Of a stretch of DNA of 64,000 nucleotides, positions 30,570 to 40,625 are shown in pieces (positions within the stretch are counted from its first letter, which is position 1; every line of letters begins with the position of its first letter). This stretch comes from Stenotrophomonas sp. YIM B06876 (GTDB taxonomy: Bacteria; Pseudomonadota; Gammaproteobacteria; Xanthomonadales; Xanthomonadaceae): assembly GCF_030711595.1 (NCBI RefSeq), contig NZ_JAUJUJ010000002.1, positions 157,107 to 221,106 of the forward strand. The letters run 5' to 3'. The position numbers and the translations under genes are program-made. The notes beneath the pieces are model-generated. The model saw nothing but the letters and a program-made list of their open reading frames with translations, did no database searches and was not told the origin of the DNA.

Positions 30570-31247
30570 TCAGGCCGCCGGAAAGCGCTGCAAGGCCACC
30601 ACCAGCGATTCGCCCATCATCCGCAGGAACAGGGTGCCCATGCCGGGATAGAAGCGGTTTGGATCATGGCTGCCCACCGCGACCAGGCCGACCCCCGGCA
30701 GCGGCAGCAGCGCGGTGGATTGCACCGCATCGGCGCTATCGCCATACAGCACCGTGTTCTTGTCCAGCTGCAGGCGCCCGCAGATCGGTTCGCCGTCCTT
30801 GAGGCAGTCCTGGAACGGGGCCAATCGCGCATCGTCGGCCGTCATCACCTGCAACCAGTCGGCGTGCTCCAGGCCCGGGCATGGCAACAGGGTGACGATG
30901 CGCACCCGGTCACCGGCGAAATCCTCCTCCAGCGAAGCGGCCATCGCCCGCAGCGTGTCGGCCGCGCTGGTCTGGCGCATCAGCGCCAGCGTCAACTGAT
31001 GGGTGCGCACGGCCAGGCGTTCGTTGACCTGTGCCGTTGCGCCCAGATCGGCCAGACGCCGCGACAGCTCGCGGTTCTTCTCGCGCAGCACCTCCAGCTG
31101 GTAGCTGGCCAGCGAGGCGGTGGGACCGTCATCGCGTGGCACCACCAGCGTCAGCGCCAGGTCCGGAAACTGCTTCAAAAAAGTGGGGTGCCGCCGCAAC
31201 CACGCCGCAACCTCGTGTGCACCGATCTTCTCAAGCGCCTCGCTCAT
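30570..31247 (-). CDS. DUF484 family protein
   Basis: 225-residue soluble protein, start [20 protein letters not shown]. The N-terminal part ([18 protein letters not shown]) and the coiled segment ending in a GAF-like domain match the DUF484 family, always found between dapF and xerC in gammaproteobacteria. Function is not established. Its start overlaps dapF's stop by 4 bases (31244-31247). Confidence 0.92.
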   Translation of the reverse strand: MSEALEKIGAHEVAAWLRRHPTFLKQFPDLALTLVVPRDDGPTASLASYQLEVLREKNRELSRRLADLGATAQVNERLAVRTHQLTLALMRQTSAADTLRAMAASLEEDFAGDRVRIVTLLPCPGLEHADWLQVMTADDARLAPFQDCLKDGEPICGRLQLDKNTVLYGDSADAVQSTALLPLPGVGLVAVGSHDPNRFYPGMGTLFLRMMGESLVVALQRFPAA

Positions 31248-32095
31248 GCATTCCACTCCCCGTCGAAGACAAACGCTGCCGGCCCGGACATCACCACCTG
31301 GGCATCGTCGGCCGGCCACTGGATGCGCAGATCGCCGCCGGGCAGCGACATCACCGCATCACGGTCCAGACGGCCGCGTTGCATCAGCACCACCGCCGCG
31401 GCACAGGCGCCGCTGCCACAGGCCAGGGTTTCGCCGACCCCGCGCTCATACACCCGCAGGCGCGCGTGGGAACGGTCGAGAATCTGTGCAAAACCCACAT
31501 TCACCGATTGCGGGAACGAGGCGTGCTGCTGCAGCAGCGGCCCGAGCCGCTCCAGCGGCGCGGCCTCGATCAGCCCCACCTCCAGCACCGCATGCGGATT
31601 GCCCATCGACACCGCGCCGAAGCGCACGTTCTCGCCCTGCAACGGCAGCACATAGGCCTCGCGCGCGCGCGGAAAACCGACCAGCGGAATCTGCGCGGGA
31701 TCGAACTGCGGCATGCCCATCGCCACCGCATAGTGGCCGTCATCCAGCCGCTGCACCTTGTGGGTGGCCACCGGGCTGTCGATGAAGAACGCGTCGTCCT
31801 GCACGGCGCCATCACGCACCAGCCACGCCGCCACGCAGCGCGCGCCGTTGCCGCATTGCTGCGAGGTCGACCCGTCGGAATTCCAGATCCGGTAGGCGGC
31901 CACCGATTCGGGCGCACGCGCCGCTTCGATGGTCAGGATCTGGTCGCAGCCCACCCCGCGATGGCGGTCGGCCAGCCGCGCGGCAAGCGCCGCATCCGGC
32001 GGCGGGGACCCGTCACGCAGGTCGAGCACCACGAAGTCATTGCCGGCGCCATGCATCTTGCTGAAATGCATTCGCCCCGATGCCGGCTTAGTCAT
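31244..32095 (-). CDS. dapF: Diaminopimelate epimerase
   Basis: Converts LL- to meso-diaminopimelate for lysine and peptidoglycan. The 283-residue product carries both catalytic cysteines, in [12 protein letters not shown] and in [11 protein letters not shown], and the start motif [15 protein letters not shown]. The ATG at 32093-32095 overlaps the end of lptM by 8 bases; an ATG eight codons later ([10 protein letters not shown]) is a possible alternative. Follows lptM and precedes the DUF484 gene. Confidence 0.97.
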   Translation of the reverse strand: MTKPASGRMHFSKMHGAGNDFVVLDLRDGSPPPDAALAARLADRHRGVGCDQILTIEAARAPESVAAYRIWNSDGSTSQQCGNGARCVAAWLVRDGAVQDDAFFIDSPVATHKVQRLDDGHYAVAMGMPQFDPAQIPLVGFPRAREAYVLPLQGENVRFGAVSMGNPHAVLEVGLIEAAPLERLGPLLQQHASFPQSVNVGFAQILDRSHARLRVYERGVGETLACGSGACAAAVVLMQRGRLDRDAVMSLPGGDLRIQWPADDAQVVMSGPAAFVFDGEWNA

Positions 32096-32318
32096 TCCCG
32101 TCGTCATTGACCGGCGTCGGCTCTTCAATCGCTTCCTGGGCCTTGCGGTCCGCCTGTTTCTGGCTGTCGGCATCGGCAGCGGGCTCGACGCTCTGCTCCT
32201 CGACCGGCACCGGCTTCTGTGGCATCACCAGCGGCCCCTTGTTGCCGCAGGCCGAAAGGAACAGCAGCACGGACATGGCCACTGCGGGAAACAGCAAGGA
32301 ACGGGACGTCATATTCAT
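32088..32318 (-). CDS. lptM: Small lipoprotein LptM (YifL-like)
   Basis: 76-residue lipoprotein starting [20 protein letters not shown] with lipobox LSAC, directly followed by the LptM hallmark GNKGPLVMP and an acidic, disordered tail. LptM promotes assembly of the LptD/LptE lipopolysaccharide translocon in E. coli. Small enough to be missed by length-based gene finding. An ATG two codons downstream (32312) is an alternative start. It is the first gene of the dapF-hslU block. Confidence 0.88.
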   Translation of the reverse strand: MNMTSRSLLFPAVAMSVLLFLSACGNKGPLVMPQKPVPVEEQSVEPAADADSQKQADRKAQEAIEEPTPVNDDGND

Positions 32319-32383
32319 GCCTTGGAGTATATCCACTCGGGCATGAAACCATGCCGCGGGCCTCCCCACGCGGGCGCGCGGAT

Positions 32384-32794
32384 TCAGCCCGCAGCCGGCG
32401 GCAGCGGCCGGCTCCACAGCCAGATCGCCACGGTCGCCATGCTGGCGATGGACAGCCATTTCAGCCAGGCCAGGGGCACACACCACAGCATGACCGCCGC
32501 ACACAGCAGCATGGTGGCCGTCGCCATCCATTTGGCCTTGCGGCTGACCGCGCCATGCGCCTGCCAATCGGCGATCATCGGCCCGAACTGGCGGTGCGCG
32601 AGCAGCCAGCGATGCAGCCGCTCCGAACCGTGCGAGGCGGCCCAGGCCGAGACCAGGATGAACACCGTGGTCGGCAGCCCGGGCACGAAGATGCCGACGA
32701 TGCCGATGCCGAGACTGGCGTAGGCCAGCAGCCACCATGCCCAACGGAAGCGGACGATGCGGGGGGCAGGAACCGGCAGGGGATCGGACGACAT
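32384..32794 (-). CDS. ybaN: DUF454 (YbaN-like) inner-membrane protein
   Basis: 136-residue integral membrane protein starting MSSDPLPVPAPRIVRFRWAW. The first helix ends in the family signature GIVGIFVPGLPTTVFILVSAW; the soluble part HRQFGPMIADWQAHGAVSRKAKW and two C-terminal helices follow. Function unknown. It stands alone between lptM and an S9 peptidase gene, all on the minus strand. Confidence 0.88.
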   Translation of the reverse strand: MSSDPLPVPAPRIVRFRWAWWLLAYASLGIGIVGIFVPGLPTTVFILVSAWAASHGSERLHRWLLAHRQFGPMIADWQAHGAVSRKAKWMATATMLLCAAVMLWCVPLAWLKWLSIASMATVAIWLWSRPLPPAAG

Positions 32795-32894
32795 CGGCAA
32801 AGCATAACCGGCACCTGCAGGGCGGCCAAAACCGCTGTCCCGGCCACGCGCCCGCGCAGACCGGAACCGCCGCCCCCCCCTGTCCGGCGTGAAA

Positions 32895-35015
32895 TCAGTC
32901 GCGATCGGCTGCCACGCCCAGCTGGTCGAGCACGAACGCATACGACTCGGCCAGCTCGCGATAGCGGCGGAAGCGCCCCGATTTGCCACCGTGACCGGCT
33001 TCCATGTTGGTGCGGAACAGGATCGGCTGGCGGCCGGTGTTGACATCACGCAGGCGCGCCACCCACTTGGCCGGCTCCCAGTACTGCACCTGCGAATCCC
33101 ACAGCCCGGTACCGACGAACAGCGCCGGATAGGCCTGGGCACGGACGTTGTCGTAGGGCGAATAGGTCAGCATGTAGTCGTAGAACGGCTTCTGTTCCGG
33201 GTTGCCCCACTCGTCGTACTCGTTGGTGGTCAGCGGAATGCTGGCATCGAGCATGGTGGTGACCACGTCCACGAACGGCACCTGCGCCACCATCACCCGA
33301 TAGTCCTGCGGCGCCTGGTTGGCCACCGCGCCCATCAGCAGCCCACCGGCGCTGCCGCCGGAGGCGCCGATGCGTTCCCTGGCGGCATAGCCCTGTTCGA
33401 CCAACGCGCGGGTGACGTCGATGAAATCGTTGAAGGTGTTCTGCTTGTTCAGCAGTTTGCCCTGTTCGTACCAGCGGCGGCCCATTTCCTCGCCGCCGCG
33501 GATATGAGCGATGGCATAGACCACGCCCCGGTCGAGCAGGCTGACCACCGGCAGGTTGAAGCCCGGGTCCATCGACATGCCATAGCTGCCATAGGCGTAC
33601 TGGTACAGCGCGGCGCTGCCGTCCTTCTTGAAGCCCTTGCGGTAGACCAGCGACACCGGTACCCGGGCGCCGTCACGCGCACTCACCCAGACCCGCTCGG
33701 TGACGTACTGCGAAGCGTCATAGCCGATCACCGGCTGCTGCTTGAGCTGGCGCCGCTCACCGGTGCTGACGTTCAACTCGTACGTGGTCGCCGGCGTGGT
33801 CAGCGAGGTGTAGCCATAGCGCAGCCACTCGCTGTCCGGCTCGGCGTTGACCGACAATCCCATCGAATAGGCCGGTTCGTCGGCCTTGACGAATTCGCTG
33901 CGGCCATCGGCAAACAGCAGCCGCACCCGCTCCAGCGCCTCGGCACGTTCGGCAACGGCGGTGAAGCCGTTGAACAGCTCGAAGCCCTCAACCAGCACGT
34001 TGTCGTCGTGCGCCACCCAGTCGCGCCACTGCGCGCGGCTGGTGGCGCCGTCCGGCGCGGTCACCAGTTTGAAGTTGGTGGCGCCATCGGCGTTGGTGCG
34101 GATCACCCAGCGCCCGGCATGGTGGTCGGCGTCGTACTCGACATCGCGCGCGCGCGGTGCCAGCACGGTGAACGCGCCCGGAGCCGCCGCCGGTGTGTAG
34201 CGCAGCTCGGAGGACACCGTGCTTTCCACGCCGATGGTGATGTAGCGGTCATCGCGGGTGCGGCCCACGCCCATGTAGAAGCTGTCGTCGTGTTCCTCGT
34301 ACACGGTGGCATCGGCACTGGCCGGCGTGCCGAGCACATGCGTCTTGACCCGCACCGTCAGCAGCGTTTCCGGGTCGTTCTCGACATAGAAAACGGTCCG
34401 GTTGTCATCGGCCCACACCACGTTGGGCGATACGCCCTCGATCACATCCGGCAACAGCGCCCCGGTCTGCAGATCCTTGAACCGCAGGGTGTACTGGCGC
34501 CGGCCGACGCTGTCCTCGGCCCATGCCAGCAGCCGGTTGTCCTGGCTGACCTGCGCATCGCCGACATTGAAGTAACCCTTGCCTGCCGCCATCACGTTGA
34601 CGTCGAGCAGGATTTCCTCCGGCGCCTCCATGCTGCCCTTGCGCCGCGCCTGGATCGGATAGTCCTTGCCGGTCTCGAAGCGGCTGTAATACCAGTAGCC
34701 GCGCTCGCGGTACGGCACGCTGGCATCGTCCTGCTTGATACGGCCGACAATCTCGTCGTACAGCCGGTCCTGCAGCAGGGTGAGCGGCGCCATCAGCGCA
34801 TCGGCATAGGCGTTTTCCGCCTCCAGGTACTCCAGCATCTCCGGATTGGCACGCGCGTCGTCACGCAGCCAGTAATATTCGTCGTCGCGGACCGCGCCAA
34901 ACGGGGTGGTGACCTGGTGCGGCTGTTTTTCCACATCCGGCGGCAAGGGCAAGGCAGGGGCGGAAACGGAAGGCATCATCAGGCTGGCAACCAGGAAATA
35001 GAGAACGGGTTTCAC
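32895..35015 (-). CDS. ptrB: S9-family prolyl oligopeptidase (protease II type), secreted
   Basis: Serine peptidase cleaving small peptides, after basic residues if it behaves like oligopeptidase B. The 706-residue product begins with a signal peptide (KPVLYFLVASLMMPSVSA), then a seven-bladed propeller (about 50-420) and the alpha/beta-hydrolase domain. Serine is in GASGGSAGGLLMGAV, Asp in LWDSQVQYWEPAKW and His in MEAGHGGKSGR; the HIRGGEEMGRRWYEQGK loop is typical. The start is GTG at 35013-35015 behind AGGAGC; E. coli PtrB is cytoplasmic, so a signal peptide is a difference. It is divergent from the aminotransferase gene. Confidence 0.92.
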   Translation of the reverse strand: MKPVLYFLVASLMMPSVSAPALPLPPDVEKQPHQVTTPFGAVRDDEYYWLRDDARANPEMLEYLEAENAYADALMAPLTLLQDRLYDEIVGRIKQDDASVPYRERGYWYYSRFETGKDYPIQARRKGSMEAPEEILLDVNVMAAGKGYFNVGDAQVSQDNRLLAWAEDSVGRRQYTLRFKDLQTGALLPDVIEGVSPNVVWADDNRTVFYVENDPETLLTVRVKTHVLGTPASADATVYEEHDDSFYMGVGRTRDDRYITIGVESTVSSELRYTPAAAPGAFTVLAPRARDVEYDADHHAGRWVIRTNADGATNFKLVTAPDGATSRAQWRDWVAHDDNVLVEGFELFNGFTAVAERAEALERVRLLFADGRSEFVKADEPAYSMGLSVNAEPDSEWLRYGYTSLTTPATTYELNVSTGERRQLKQQPVIGYDASQYVTERVWVSARDGARVPVSLVYRKGFKKDGSAALYQYAYGSYGMSMDPGFNLPVVSLLDRGVVYAIAHIRGGEEMGRRWYEQGKLLNKQNTFNDFIDVTRALVEQGYAARERIGASGGSAGGLLMGAVANQAPQDYRVMVAQVPFVDVVTTMLDASIPLTTNEYDEWGNPEQKPFYDYMLTYSPYDNVRAQAYPALFVGTGLWDSQVQYWEPAKWVARLRDVNTGRQPILFRTNMEAGHGGKSGRFRRYRELAESYAFVLDQLGVAADRD

Positions 35016-35112
35016 GTAAGGGCTCCTGCGGGTGAATGCAATGGCGTCCATGTGCGGTGGCCAGTGTGCCATGGGCCTGGCCGCGCTCCTCAACCGGCGC
35101 GCACGGCCTATC

Positions 35113-36315
35113 ATGTCGTCGATGACGATCCCGCCCCCGCCCCCCTCCGGCTACAGCCGCCGCAGCCATGAAATCGCCCCGTTCCACGTCATGTCGCTGC
35201 TGGCGCGCGCCAATGCGCTGGAGCAGGCCGGCGCTGATGTGATCCACCTGGAAATCGGCGAACCGGACTTCACCACCGCCGCGCCGATCGTGCAGGCCGG
35301 ACAGGCCGCGCTGGCAGCCGGACATACCCGCTATACACCGGCACGCGGGCTGCCCGCCCTGCGCCAGGCCATTGCCGGCTTCTATCGCGAGCGCTACCGG
35401 CTGGACATCGACCCCGAGCGCATCCTGGTCACGCCCGGCGGCTCCGGCGCGCTGCTGCTGGCCTCCAGCCTGCTGGTCGATCCGGGCAAACACTGGCTGC
35501 TGGCCGACCCCGGCTATCCGTGCAACCGCCACTTCCTGCGCCTGGTCGAAGGCGCCGCGCAGCTGGTGCCGGTGGATGCCGACGCGGGTTATCAGCTCAC
35601 CCCCGACAGCGTCGCCCGCCACTGGAATGGCGACAGTGTCGGCGCGCTGGTGGCCTCTCCGGCCAATCCCACCGGCACCACGCTTGATGCGGGGCAGCTG
35701 GCCGCGTTGTCGGCGTCATTGAAGGCGCGTGGCGGGCACCTGGTGGTGGACGAGATCTACCACGGCCTGACCTATGGCTTCGACGCGCCCAGCGTGCTGG
35801 AAGTGGACGACGAGGCCTTCGTGCTCAACAGTTTCTCCAAGTACTTCGGCATGACCGGCTGGCGGCTGGGCTGGCTGGTAGCTCCGCCGCGGGCGGTGCC
35901 GGAGCTGGAGAAGCTGGCCCAGAACCTGTACATCAGCGCCTCGTCCATCGCCCAGCACGCGGCGCTGGCGTGCTTTGAAGCCGACACCCTGGCCATTCTC
36001 GAACAGCGCCGCGAGCAGTTCCGCCAGCGCCGCGACTACCTGCTGCCGGCGCTGCGCGAACTCGGTCTGCGCATCGACGTGGAGCCACGGGGCGCGTTCT
36101 ACCTGTACTGCGATGTCAGCGCCTTCACCGAGGACGCACAGGCGTTCTGCGCGCATTTCCTGGAAACCGAGCATGTGGCGTTCACCCCGGGGCTGGACTT
36201 CGGCCAGCACCGCGCCCACCAGCATGTACGCATCGCCTATACCCAGGACCTGCCGCGGTTGCGCGAAGCGGTGATGCGCATCGCCCGCGGGCTGGAGAGC
36301 TGGCGGCAGCGCTGA
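35113..36315 (+). CDS. Class I/II PLP-dependent aminotransferase
   Basis: Amino-acid aminotransferase of fold type I. The 400-residue product has the substrate loop EIGEPDFTTAAPIV, the ASPANPTGTTLDAGQL segment, and the PLP lysine in NSFSKYFGMTGWRLGWLV. Resembles the aspartate/aromatic or alanine-type group; substrate cannot be fixed. ATG at 35113 was used; an ATG at 35122 is equally possible. Confidence 0.92.
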   Translation: MSSMTIPPPPPSGYSRRSHEIAPFHVMSLLARANALEQAGADVIHLEIGEPDFTTAAPIVQAGQAALAAGHTRYTPARGLPALRQAIAGFYRERYRLDIDPERILVTPGGSGALLLASSLLVDPGKHWLLADPGYPCNRHFLRLVEGAAQLVPVDADAGYQLTPDSVARHWNGDSVGALVASPANPTGTTLDAGQLAALSASLKARGGHLVVDEIYHGLTYGFDAPSVLEVDDEAFVLNSFSKYFGMTGWRLGWLVAPPRAVPELEKLAQNLYISASSIAQHAALACFEADTLAILEQRREQFRQRRDYLLPALRELGLRIDVEPRGAFYLYCDVSAFTEDAQAFCAHFLETEHVAFTPGLDFGQHRAHQHVRIAYTQDLPRLREAVMRIARGLESWRQR

Positions 36316-36340
36316 GGAGCCGGCACGGTCCGCAAACGGA

Positions 36341-36372
36341 AAACGCCGCCCATCGAAGGCGGCGTTCTCGTT
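36341..36372. terminator. Bidirectional terminator between convergent genes
   Basis: AACGCCGCC (36342-36350) pairs with GGCGGCGTT (36358-36366) around a 7-base loop; T-rich on the plus side (CTCGTTTT) and TTTTCCGTTT on the minus side. Confidence 0.85.
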
Positions 36373-36414
36373 TTGGCTGGGCGGTTGTCGCAATGACGAC
36401 AACCGCCTTGCAGC

Positions 36415-38517
36415 CTACTTCTTCGACAGCTGCTGCCACAGGAAGCTGTAGGCCAGCGCCTGCATGTGCGCGGCCTGCGCGTTGTTCGCCGCCCCGCCGT
36501 GGCCACCTTCGATGTTCTCGTAGTAGGTCACATCCTTGCCGGCGTCGATCATCTTGGCCGCCATCTTGCGGGCATGGCCAGGGTGCACGCGGTCATCGCG
36601 GGTGGAGGTGGTGAACAGCACCGGCGGGTAGCGCTTGGCCGGGTCGAACAGGTGGTACGGCGAGAAGGTCTGGATGAATTCCCAATCCGCCGTATCCGGG
36701 TTGCCGTACTCGGCCATCCACGAGGCGCCGGCCAGCAGGTGGCTGTAGCGCTTCATGTCCAGCAGCGGCACCTGCACCACCACCGCCCCGAACAGCTCCG
36801 GGTACTGGGTGAGCATGTTGCCGGTGAGCAGGCCACCGTTGCTGCCGCCCTGCACGCCCAGATGCCTGGCCGAGGTGATCTTGCGGGCAACCAGATCCTG
36901 CGCCACCGCCGCCATGTCCTGGTAGGCCTTGTGGCGGTTCTGCTTCAGCGCCGCCTGGTGCCAGCGCGGGCCGTACTCGCCGCCACCGCGGATGTTGGCC
37001 ACCACGTACACCCCGCCGTTTTCCAGCCACGACCGGCCCATGCCGCCGGAGTACGAGGGGGTCAGCGAGATCTCGAAGCCACCGTAGCCATACAGCAGGG
37101 TCGGATTGGAACCATCGCGTTTCATGTCCTTGGCATGCACCACGAAGTACGGCACGCGGGTGCCATCCTTGCTGGTGGCGAAGTGCTGCTCGATCACCTT
37201 GTCAGCGGCATTGAAGAACGCCGGCATGGTCTTGAGCACTTCCGGCTGCTGGCCGATTTCGGCCAGCGCCAGCGTGGTCGGGGTCAGGTAGTCGGTGACC
37301 GTCATCCACACCGCATCACTTTCATCGGCATCCACCGCGCCCACGCCAATGGTGCCGAAGGCCGGCGCACCAGTGAACGCACTCCTCTGCCAGCCACCGA
37401 CGGTCGGGGTCAGCACCTGCAAGCGGTTCTTGACGTCATCCAGGATGTTCAGCACCAGGTGCGATTTCGTCCACGAAGCGCCGGCCAGCGAGGTGGTGTC
37501 GGTCGGGGCGAACAGCACGTCGAAGTCCCGCTTGCCGGCCATGAAGTCGTCGAACTTCGTCGCCAGCAGCGAACCGGCGGCATAGGTTTTGCCAGCGACC
37601 GTCCACGGCTCGCGCAGTTCCAGCGTCAGCCATTGGCGACGCACGGACTTTTCCGCCGAATTCGGCGCATCGACCTTGGCCAGGGTGCCGTCTTTGCCGC
37701 GCAGGTACAGCTCGTTGTTGTAGAAGGCCAGCGTGCGGCTGACGAAATCACGCTCGAACCCCGGCGTGTCGTCATGCATCGCAGCGATGTACATGTCATC
37801 GCTTTTGCCTTCGTACACGACCTTGGCCGAAGCCATCGGCGTGCCGCGCTGCCATTGCTTGACCACCCGCGGATAGCCGGACGTGGTCATCGAGCCGTCG
37901 CCGAAATCGGTGAAGACAAACACGTTGTCGCGATCGATCCAGCCCAGCCCACCCTTGGACTCGGGGCGGAACCAGCCGTCCTTGACCCACTGCTTGCTGG
38001 CGGTATCGAATTCGCGGGTGACGTCGGCGTCGGCACCACCGCGCGACAGCGCGATCAGGCAGCGGGTGTATTCCGGACGCAGGCAATTGGCGCCGTGCCA
38101 GACCCAGTTCTCGCCTTCGGCCTTGTTCAGCGCATCCAGATCCAGCACGGTTTCCCATACCGGTTCGGCCTTGCGGTACTCGGCCAGACTGGTGCGGCGC
38201 CACAGTCCGCGCTCGTGCTGCTTGTCCTTCCAGAAGTTGTAGTAATAGTCGCCGATCTTTTCCACGCCCGGAATCTTGGCGTCCGAATCGAGCACCTCGC
38301 GGATGCTGGCTTCCATCTTCTTGAAGCGCGCACTGTGCGCCAGCGCGGCTTCCGACTTGGCATTCTGCGCCTTCACCCACGCCAGCGGCTTGTCGCCGGC
38401 GACGTCTTCCAGCCAGGCATAGGCATCGGCAGCCGGTTCAGCAGCCATGGCGGCGCCCGCGCTGGCACCGGCAGAAAGCAGGCCCGCCAACAGGCAAGCG
38501 GATGTGAATCGAGACAT
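36415..38517 (-). CDS. S9A-family prolyl oligopeptidase, secreted
   Basis: Prolyl endopeptidase acting on short proline-containing peptides. The 700-residue product has a signal peptide (MSRFTSACLLAGLLSAGASA), propeller domain and hydrolase domain. Catalytic residues: Ser in GVQGGSNGGLLTGN, Asp in STRDDRVHPGHARKM, His in NIEGGHGGAANN. NIRGGGEYGPRWHQAALK is the S9A signature. A second S9 enzyme lies about 1.4 kb away beyond the aminotransferase, but the two differ clearly and are not a recent duplication. Confidence 0.94.
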   Translation of the reverse strand: MSRFTSACLLAGLLSAGASAGAAMAAEPAADAYAWLEDVAGDKPLAWVKAQNAKSEAALAHSARFKKMEASIREVLDSDAKIPGVEKIGDYYYNFWKDKQHERGLWRRTSLAEYRKAEPVWETVLDLDALNKAEGENWVWHGANCLRPEYTRCLIALSRGGADADVTREFDTASKQWVKDGWFRPESKGGLGWIDRDNVFVFTDFGDGSMTTSGYPRVVKQWQRGTPMASAKVVYEGKSDDMYIAAMHDDTPGFERDFVSRTLAFYNNELYLRGKDGTLAKVDAPNSAEKSVRRQWLTLELREPWTVAGKTYAAGSLLATKFDDFMAGKRDFDVLFAPTDTTSLAGASWTKSHLVLNILDDVKNRLQVLTPTVGGWQRSAFTGAPAFGTIGVGAVDADESDAVWMTVTDYLTPTTLALAEIGQQPEVLKTMPAFFNAADKVIEQHFATSKDGTRVPYFVVHAKDMKRDGSNPTLLYGYGGFEISLTPSYSGGMGRSWLENGGVYVVANIRGGGEYGPRWHQAALKQNRHKAYQDMAAVAQDLVARKITSARHLGVQGGSNGGLLTGNMLTQYPELFGAVVVQVPLLDMKRYSHLLAGASWMAEYGNPDTADWEFIQTFSPYHLFDPAKRYPPVLFTTSTRDDRVHPGHARKMAAKMIDAGKDVTYYENIEGGHGGAANNAQAAHMQALAYSFLWQQLSKK

Positions 38518-38585
38518 TGCGGCTCCAGAAGATCATAGGCCGCAAACGCTAGCACAGCCTCCGCCGCCGGCTCCCGTGTCGAAGG

Positions 38586-38903
38586 TCAGGCCACCTGGGT
38601 CCAGCGAGCGGTCCGTAGCTTGCGGGTACGCCGCGCCTGCGGAGTGCGTCGCCGGCGCGGCAGACGCGGGCGGCGCAATCCGGCCGGCAGCCGGAACCGG
38701 TGCAGGCTCCACCAGGCCGCCGCCGGCATTCCCAACAACCACAGCGGCAGCCAGCCGATCCACGCGTTGTAACCGCGCGCGGCCGGCCATACCAGCACCA
38801 GCGCCATCCCGGCCAAGGCGATATGCCTGGCGTAACGCAACAGCTGCGGATCGGGCGATACCGGCGTGTTCCCGCCACGCGGGGAAAAATGCGCAACCTT
38901 CAT
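38586..38903 (-). CDS. Small membrane protein of unknown function
   Basis: 105-residue product starting MKVAHFSPRGGNTPVSPDPQ. Two adjacent hydrophobic helices (about 29-45 and 48-64) are followed by a strongly basic tail with many Arg. The codon bias is coding-like. It is divergent from the lipocalin gene. Not recognised; the basic tail suggests a cytoplasmic, possibly nucleic-acid- or phospholipid-facing end, an inference. Confidence 0.6.
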   Translation of the reverse strand: MKVAHFSPRGGNTPVSPDPQLLRYARHIALAGMALVLVWPAARGYNAWIGWLPLWLLGMPAAAWWSLHRFRLPAGLRRPRLPRRRRTPQARRTRKLRTARWTQVA

Positions 38904-39021
38904 GACAGCCTCCAACAGGGGGTGGGAGGCGAGCATGCGCAGTACCCATCTCACTGGCTGCGATCTGCCATTGACGCCACCCTCGCCGGCCGACGACCAT
39001 GCTGACGGCACTCCCTCCCTG

Positions 39022-39612
39022 ATGAAGCCTGCAATGCGACTGATTCTTTCGTTTGCCTCTGTGCTGCTGTTGAGTCTTGCCTTGCCGCTGGCGCCGGCCC
39101 ATGCCCGGAACGCGTCGATCGAAGCCGGCGCGCCGGTCGATCTGCAACGCTTCATGGGCCGCTGGTACGTGATCGGCCGGGTCCCCAACTTCATCGAGCG
39201 TGGCCACGTGGCCAGCGTCAACGACTACAGCCTGTACGACGAAGACAAGGTCGCCATCCGCTACCTGTACCGGGAGGGTTTCCGCGAGCCGCAGAAAGAG
39301 GTGAACATCCGCGCCAGTGTGGACAAGGACAGCGGCAACCGGCGCTGGCGCACCTGGTTCTACAAGATCATCCCGACCCACTCGCGCATTCTGGAAGTGG
39401 CGCCGGACTATTCCTGGGCCCTGATCGGTTATCCGGGGCGCGAGATGGCCTGGATCTTCGCGCGCAAGCCGGACATGGACAAGGCGCTGTACCGCGAACT
39501 GGCCGCGCGCCTGCGCGACAAGTACAACGTCAACACCGACAAGCTCAAGCGCGTGCCGCAGCACCCCGACCAGGTCGACCAGCTGGGCTTTGAAGTGCCC
39601 AACGTCAGATAG
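39022..39612 (+). CDS. Lipocalin family protein (Blc-like)
   Basis: 196-residue secreted lipocalin. Signal peptide MRLILSFASVLLLSLALPLA, no lipobox cysteine, so soluble periplasmic rather than the outer-membrane lipoprotein Blc of E. coli. The lipocalin signature GRWYVIGRVPNFIERG is near the mature N-terminus and YSWALIGYPGREMAWIFAR is the third conserved region. Probably binds fatty acids or lysophospholipids in the envelope. ATGs at 39022 and 39034 are both possible starts. Confidence 0.9.
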   Translation: MKPAMRLILSFASVLLLSLALPLAPAHARNASIEAGAPVDLQRFMGRWYVIGRVPNFIERGHVASVNDYSLYDEDKVAIRYLYREGFREPQKEVNIRASVDKDSGNRRWRTWFYKIIPTHSRILEVAPDYSWALIGYPGREMAWIFARKPDMDKALYRELAARLRDKYNVNTDKLKRVPQHPDQVDQLGFEVPNVR

Positions 39613-39659
39613 GACAGAGGACGACGGCCGCATGGCAGCGGCGGCCGTCAACAGCGGCC

Positions 39660-40625
39660 TCAGTCGTAGTTGCTGAGCGCCAGCGCCAGCAGCGCCTTGG
39701 CCTGTTCGCGCAACGAGGGCGGCTCGATGATCTCCGCATCCGAGCCGTAGTGCAGCACGTCCATCAGCAATTCGCGTGACACGCTGTACGGCACCTTCAG
39801 CTCGTAACGGCCATCGGCCAGGAACCTGCCCTGCTGCTTGGAATGCCAGTGTTCGTCGGCGACCCAGCGCGCGGCCTTGGCACTGAACACGATCGTCGCC
39901 CAGCCCTTGGGCGGGCCGGAGAAAATGCCGTAACTGGCCGCCAGCTGCTCATCCAGTTCGGTGTCGGGCACATCGCGGGCGGGCTGGTCGAGCAGCCGCG
40001 CCTGATGCACCCGGTCCACCGCGAAACTGCGCACCGCCTCGCGGCCATGGTCCCAGGCATCCAGGTACCAGTTGTCGCGGTAGTGGGTAATGCGCTGCGG
40101 CGACACCGTGCGCCGGGTGGCCTCGTCGGTGGAACGCGCACGGTAGTCGAACGAGAGCTGCTTGCGCTCCAGCACCGCCGAGGCGACAGCGCGGAAACTG
40201 GCTTCATCCAGCTTGCGGCCGCGATGCGGAATCACCCGCACCCGCTCCACCGGCCACGCTGACGCGCCGGCCTGTGCGGCCAGCAGCCCCTCGATCCGCT
40301 GCTGCAACGGCGCCAGCATTGATGACAATACGCCGCCGCCGGTACGCGCCAGCAGATGCTGCGAGGCCAGCAGCGCGTGCAGCTCTTCCGAACTCAGCCA
40401 CAGCCCGGGGAGCTCGAAGCGTTCATTCTCGCCACTCTGGTAGCGGAAGCCGGCTTCGCCATCGCCTTCCACCGGCGCCATCAGCGCATCGCGCAGAAAA
40501 GCGAGGTCGCGATAGACAGTGGCACGGGAACAGCCCAGCTCATCCTGCAGTCGCGCCACCGTGACCGGGTAGCGGGCAGATTTGAGAAGGCGATGCAGGG
40601 CGTTGATGCGTTCATAACGATCCAT
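39660..40625 (-). CDS. WYL-domain transcriptional regulator (YafY type)
   Basis: 321-residue regulator. The N-terminal winged helix (MDRYERINALHRLLKSARYP, with RLQDELGCSRATVYRDLAFL) is HTH_11/DeoR-like. The WYL domain follows with YRDNWYLDAWDHGREAVRSF, and a WCX extension reaches the C-terminus. WYL proteins sense nucleic-acid or nucleotide ligands. Target unknown; the neighbours give no defence or DNA-damage context. Divergent from the DUF481 gene. Confidence 0.92.
   Translation of the reverse strand: MDRYERINALHRLLKSARYPVTVARLQDELGCSRATVYRDLAFLRDALMAPVEGDGEAGFRYQSGENERFELPGLWLSSEELHALLASQHLLARTGGGVLSSMLAPLQQRIEGLLAAQAGASAWPVERVRVIPHRGRKLDEASFRAVASAVLERKQLSFDYRARSTDEATRRTVSPQRITHYRDNWYLDAWDHGREAVRSFAVDRVHQARLLDQPARDVPDTELDEQLAASYGIFSGPPKGWATIVFSAKAARWVADEHWHSKQQGRFLADGRYELKVPYSVSRELLMDVLHYGSDAEIIEPPSLREQAKALLALALSNYD

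Noticed and set aside
32895..38517. The two S9 peptidases as a recent tandem duplication
   Set aside because: Their sequences differ throughout, including around the catalytic serine (GGSAGG against GGSNGG), and they belong to different S9A branches.
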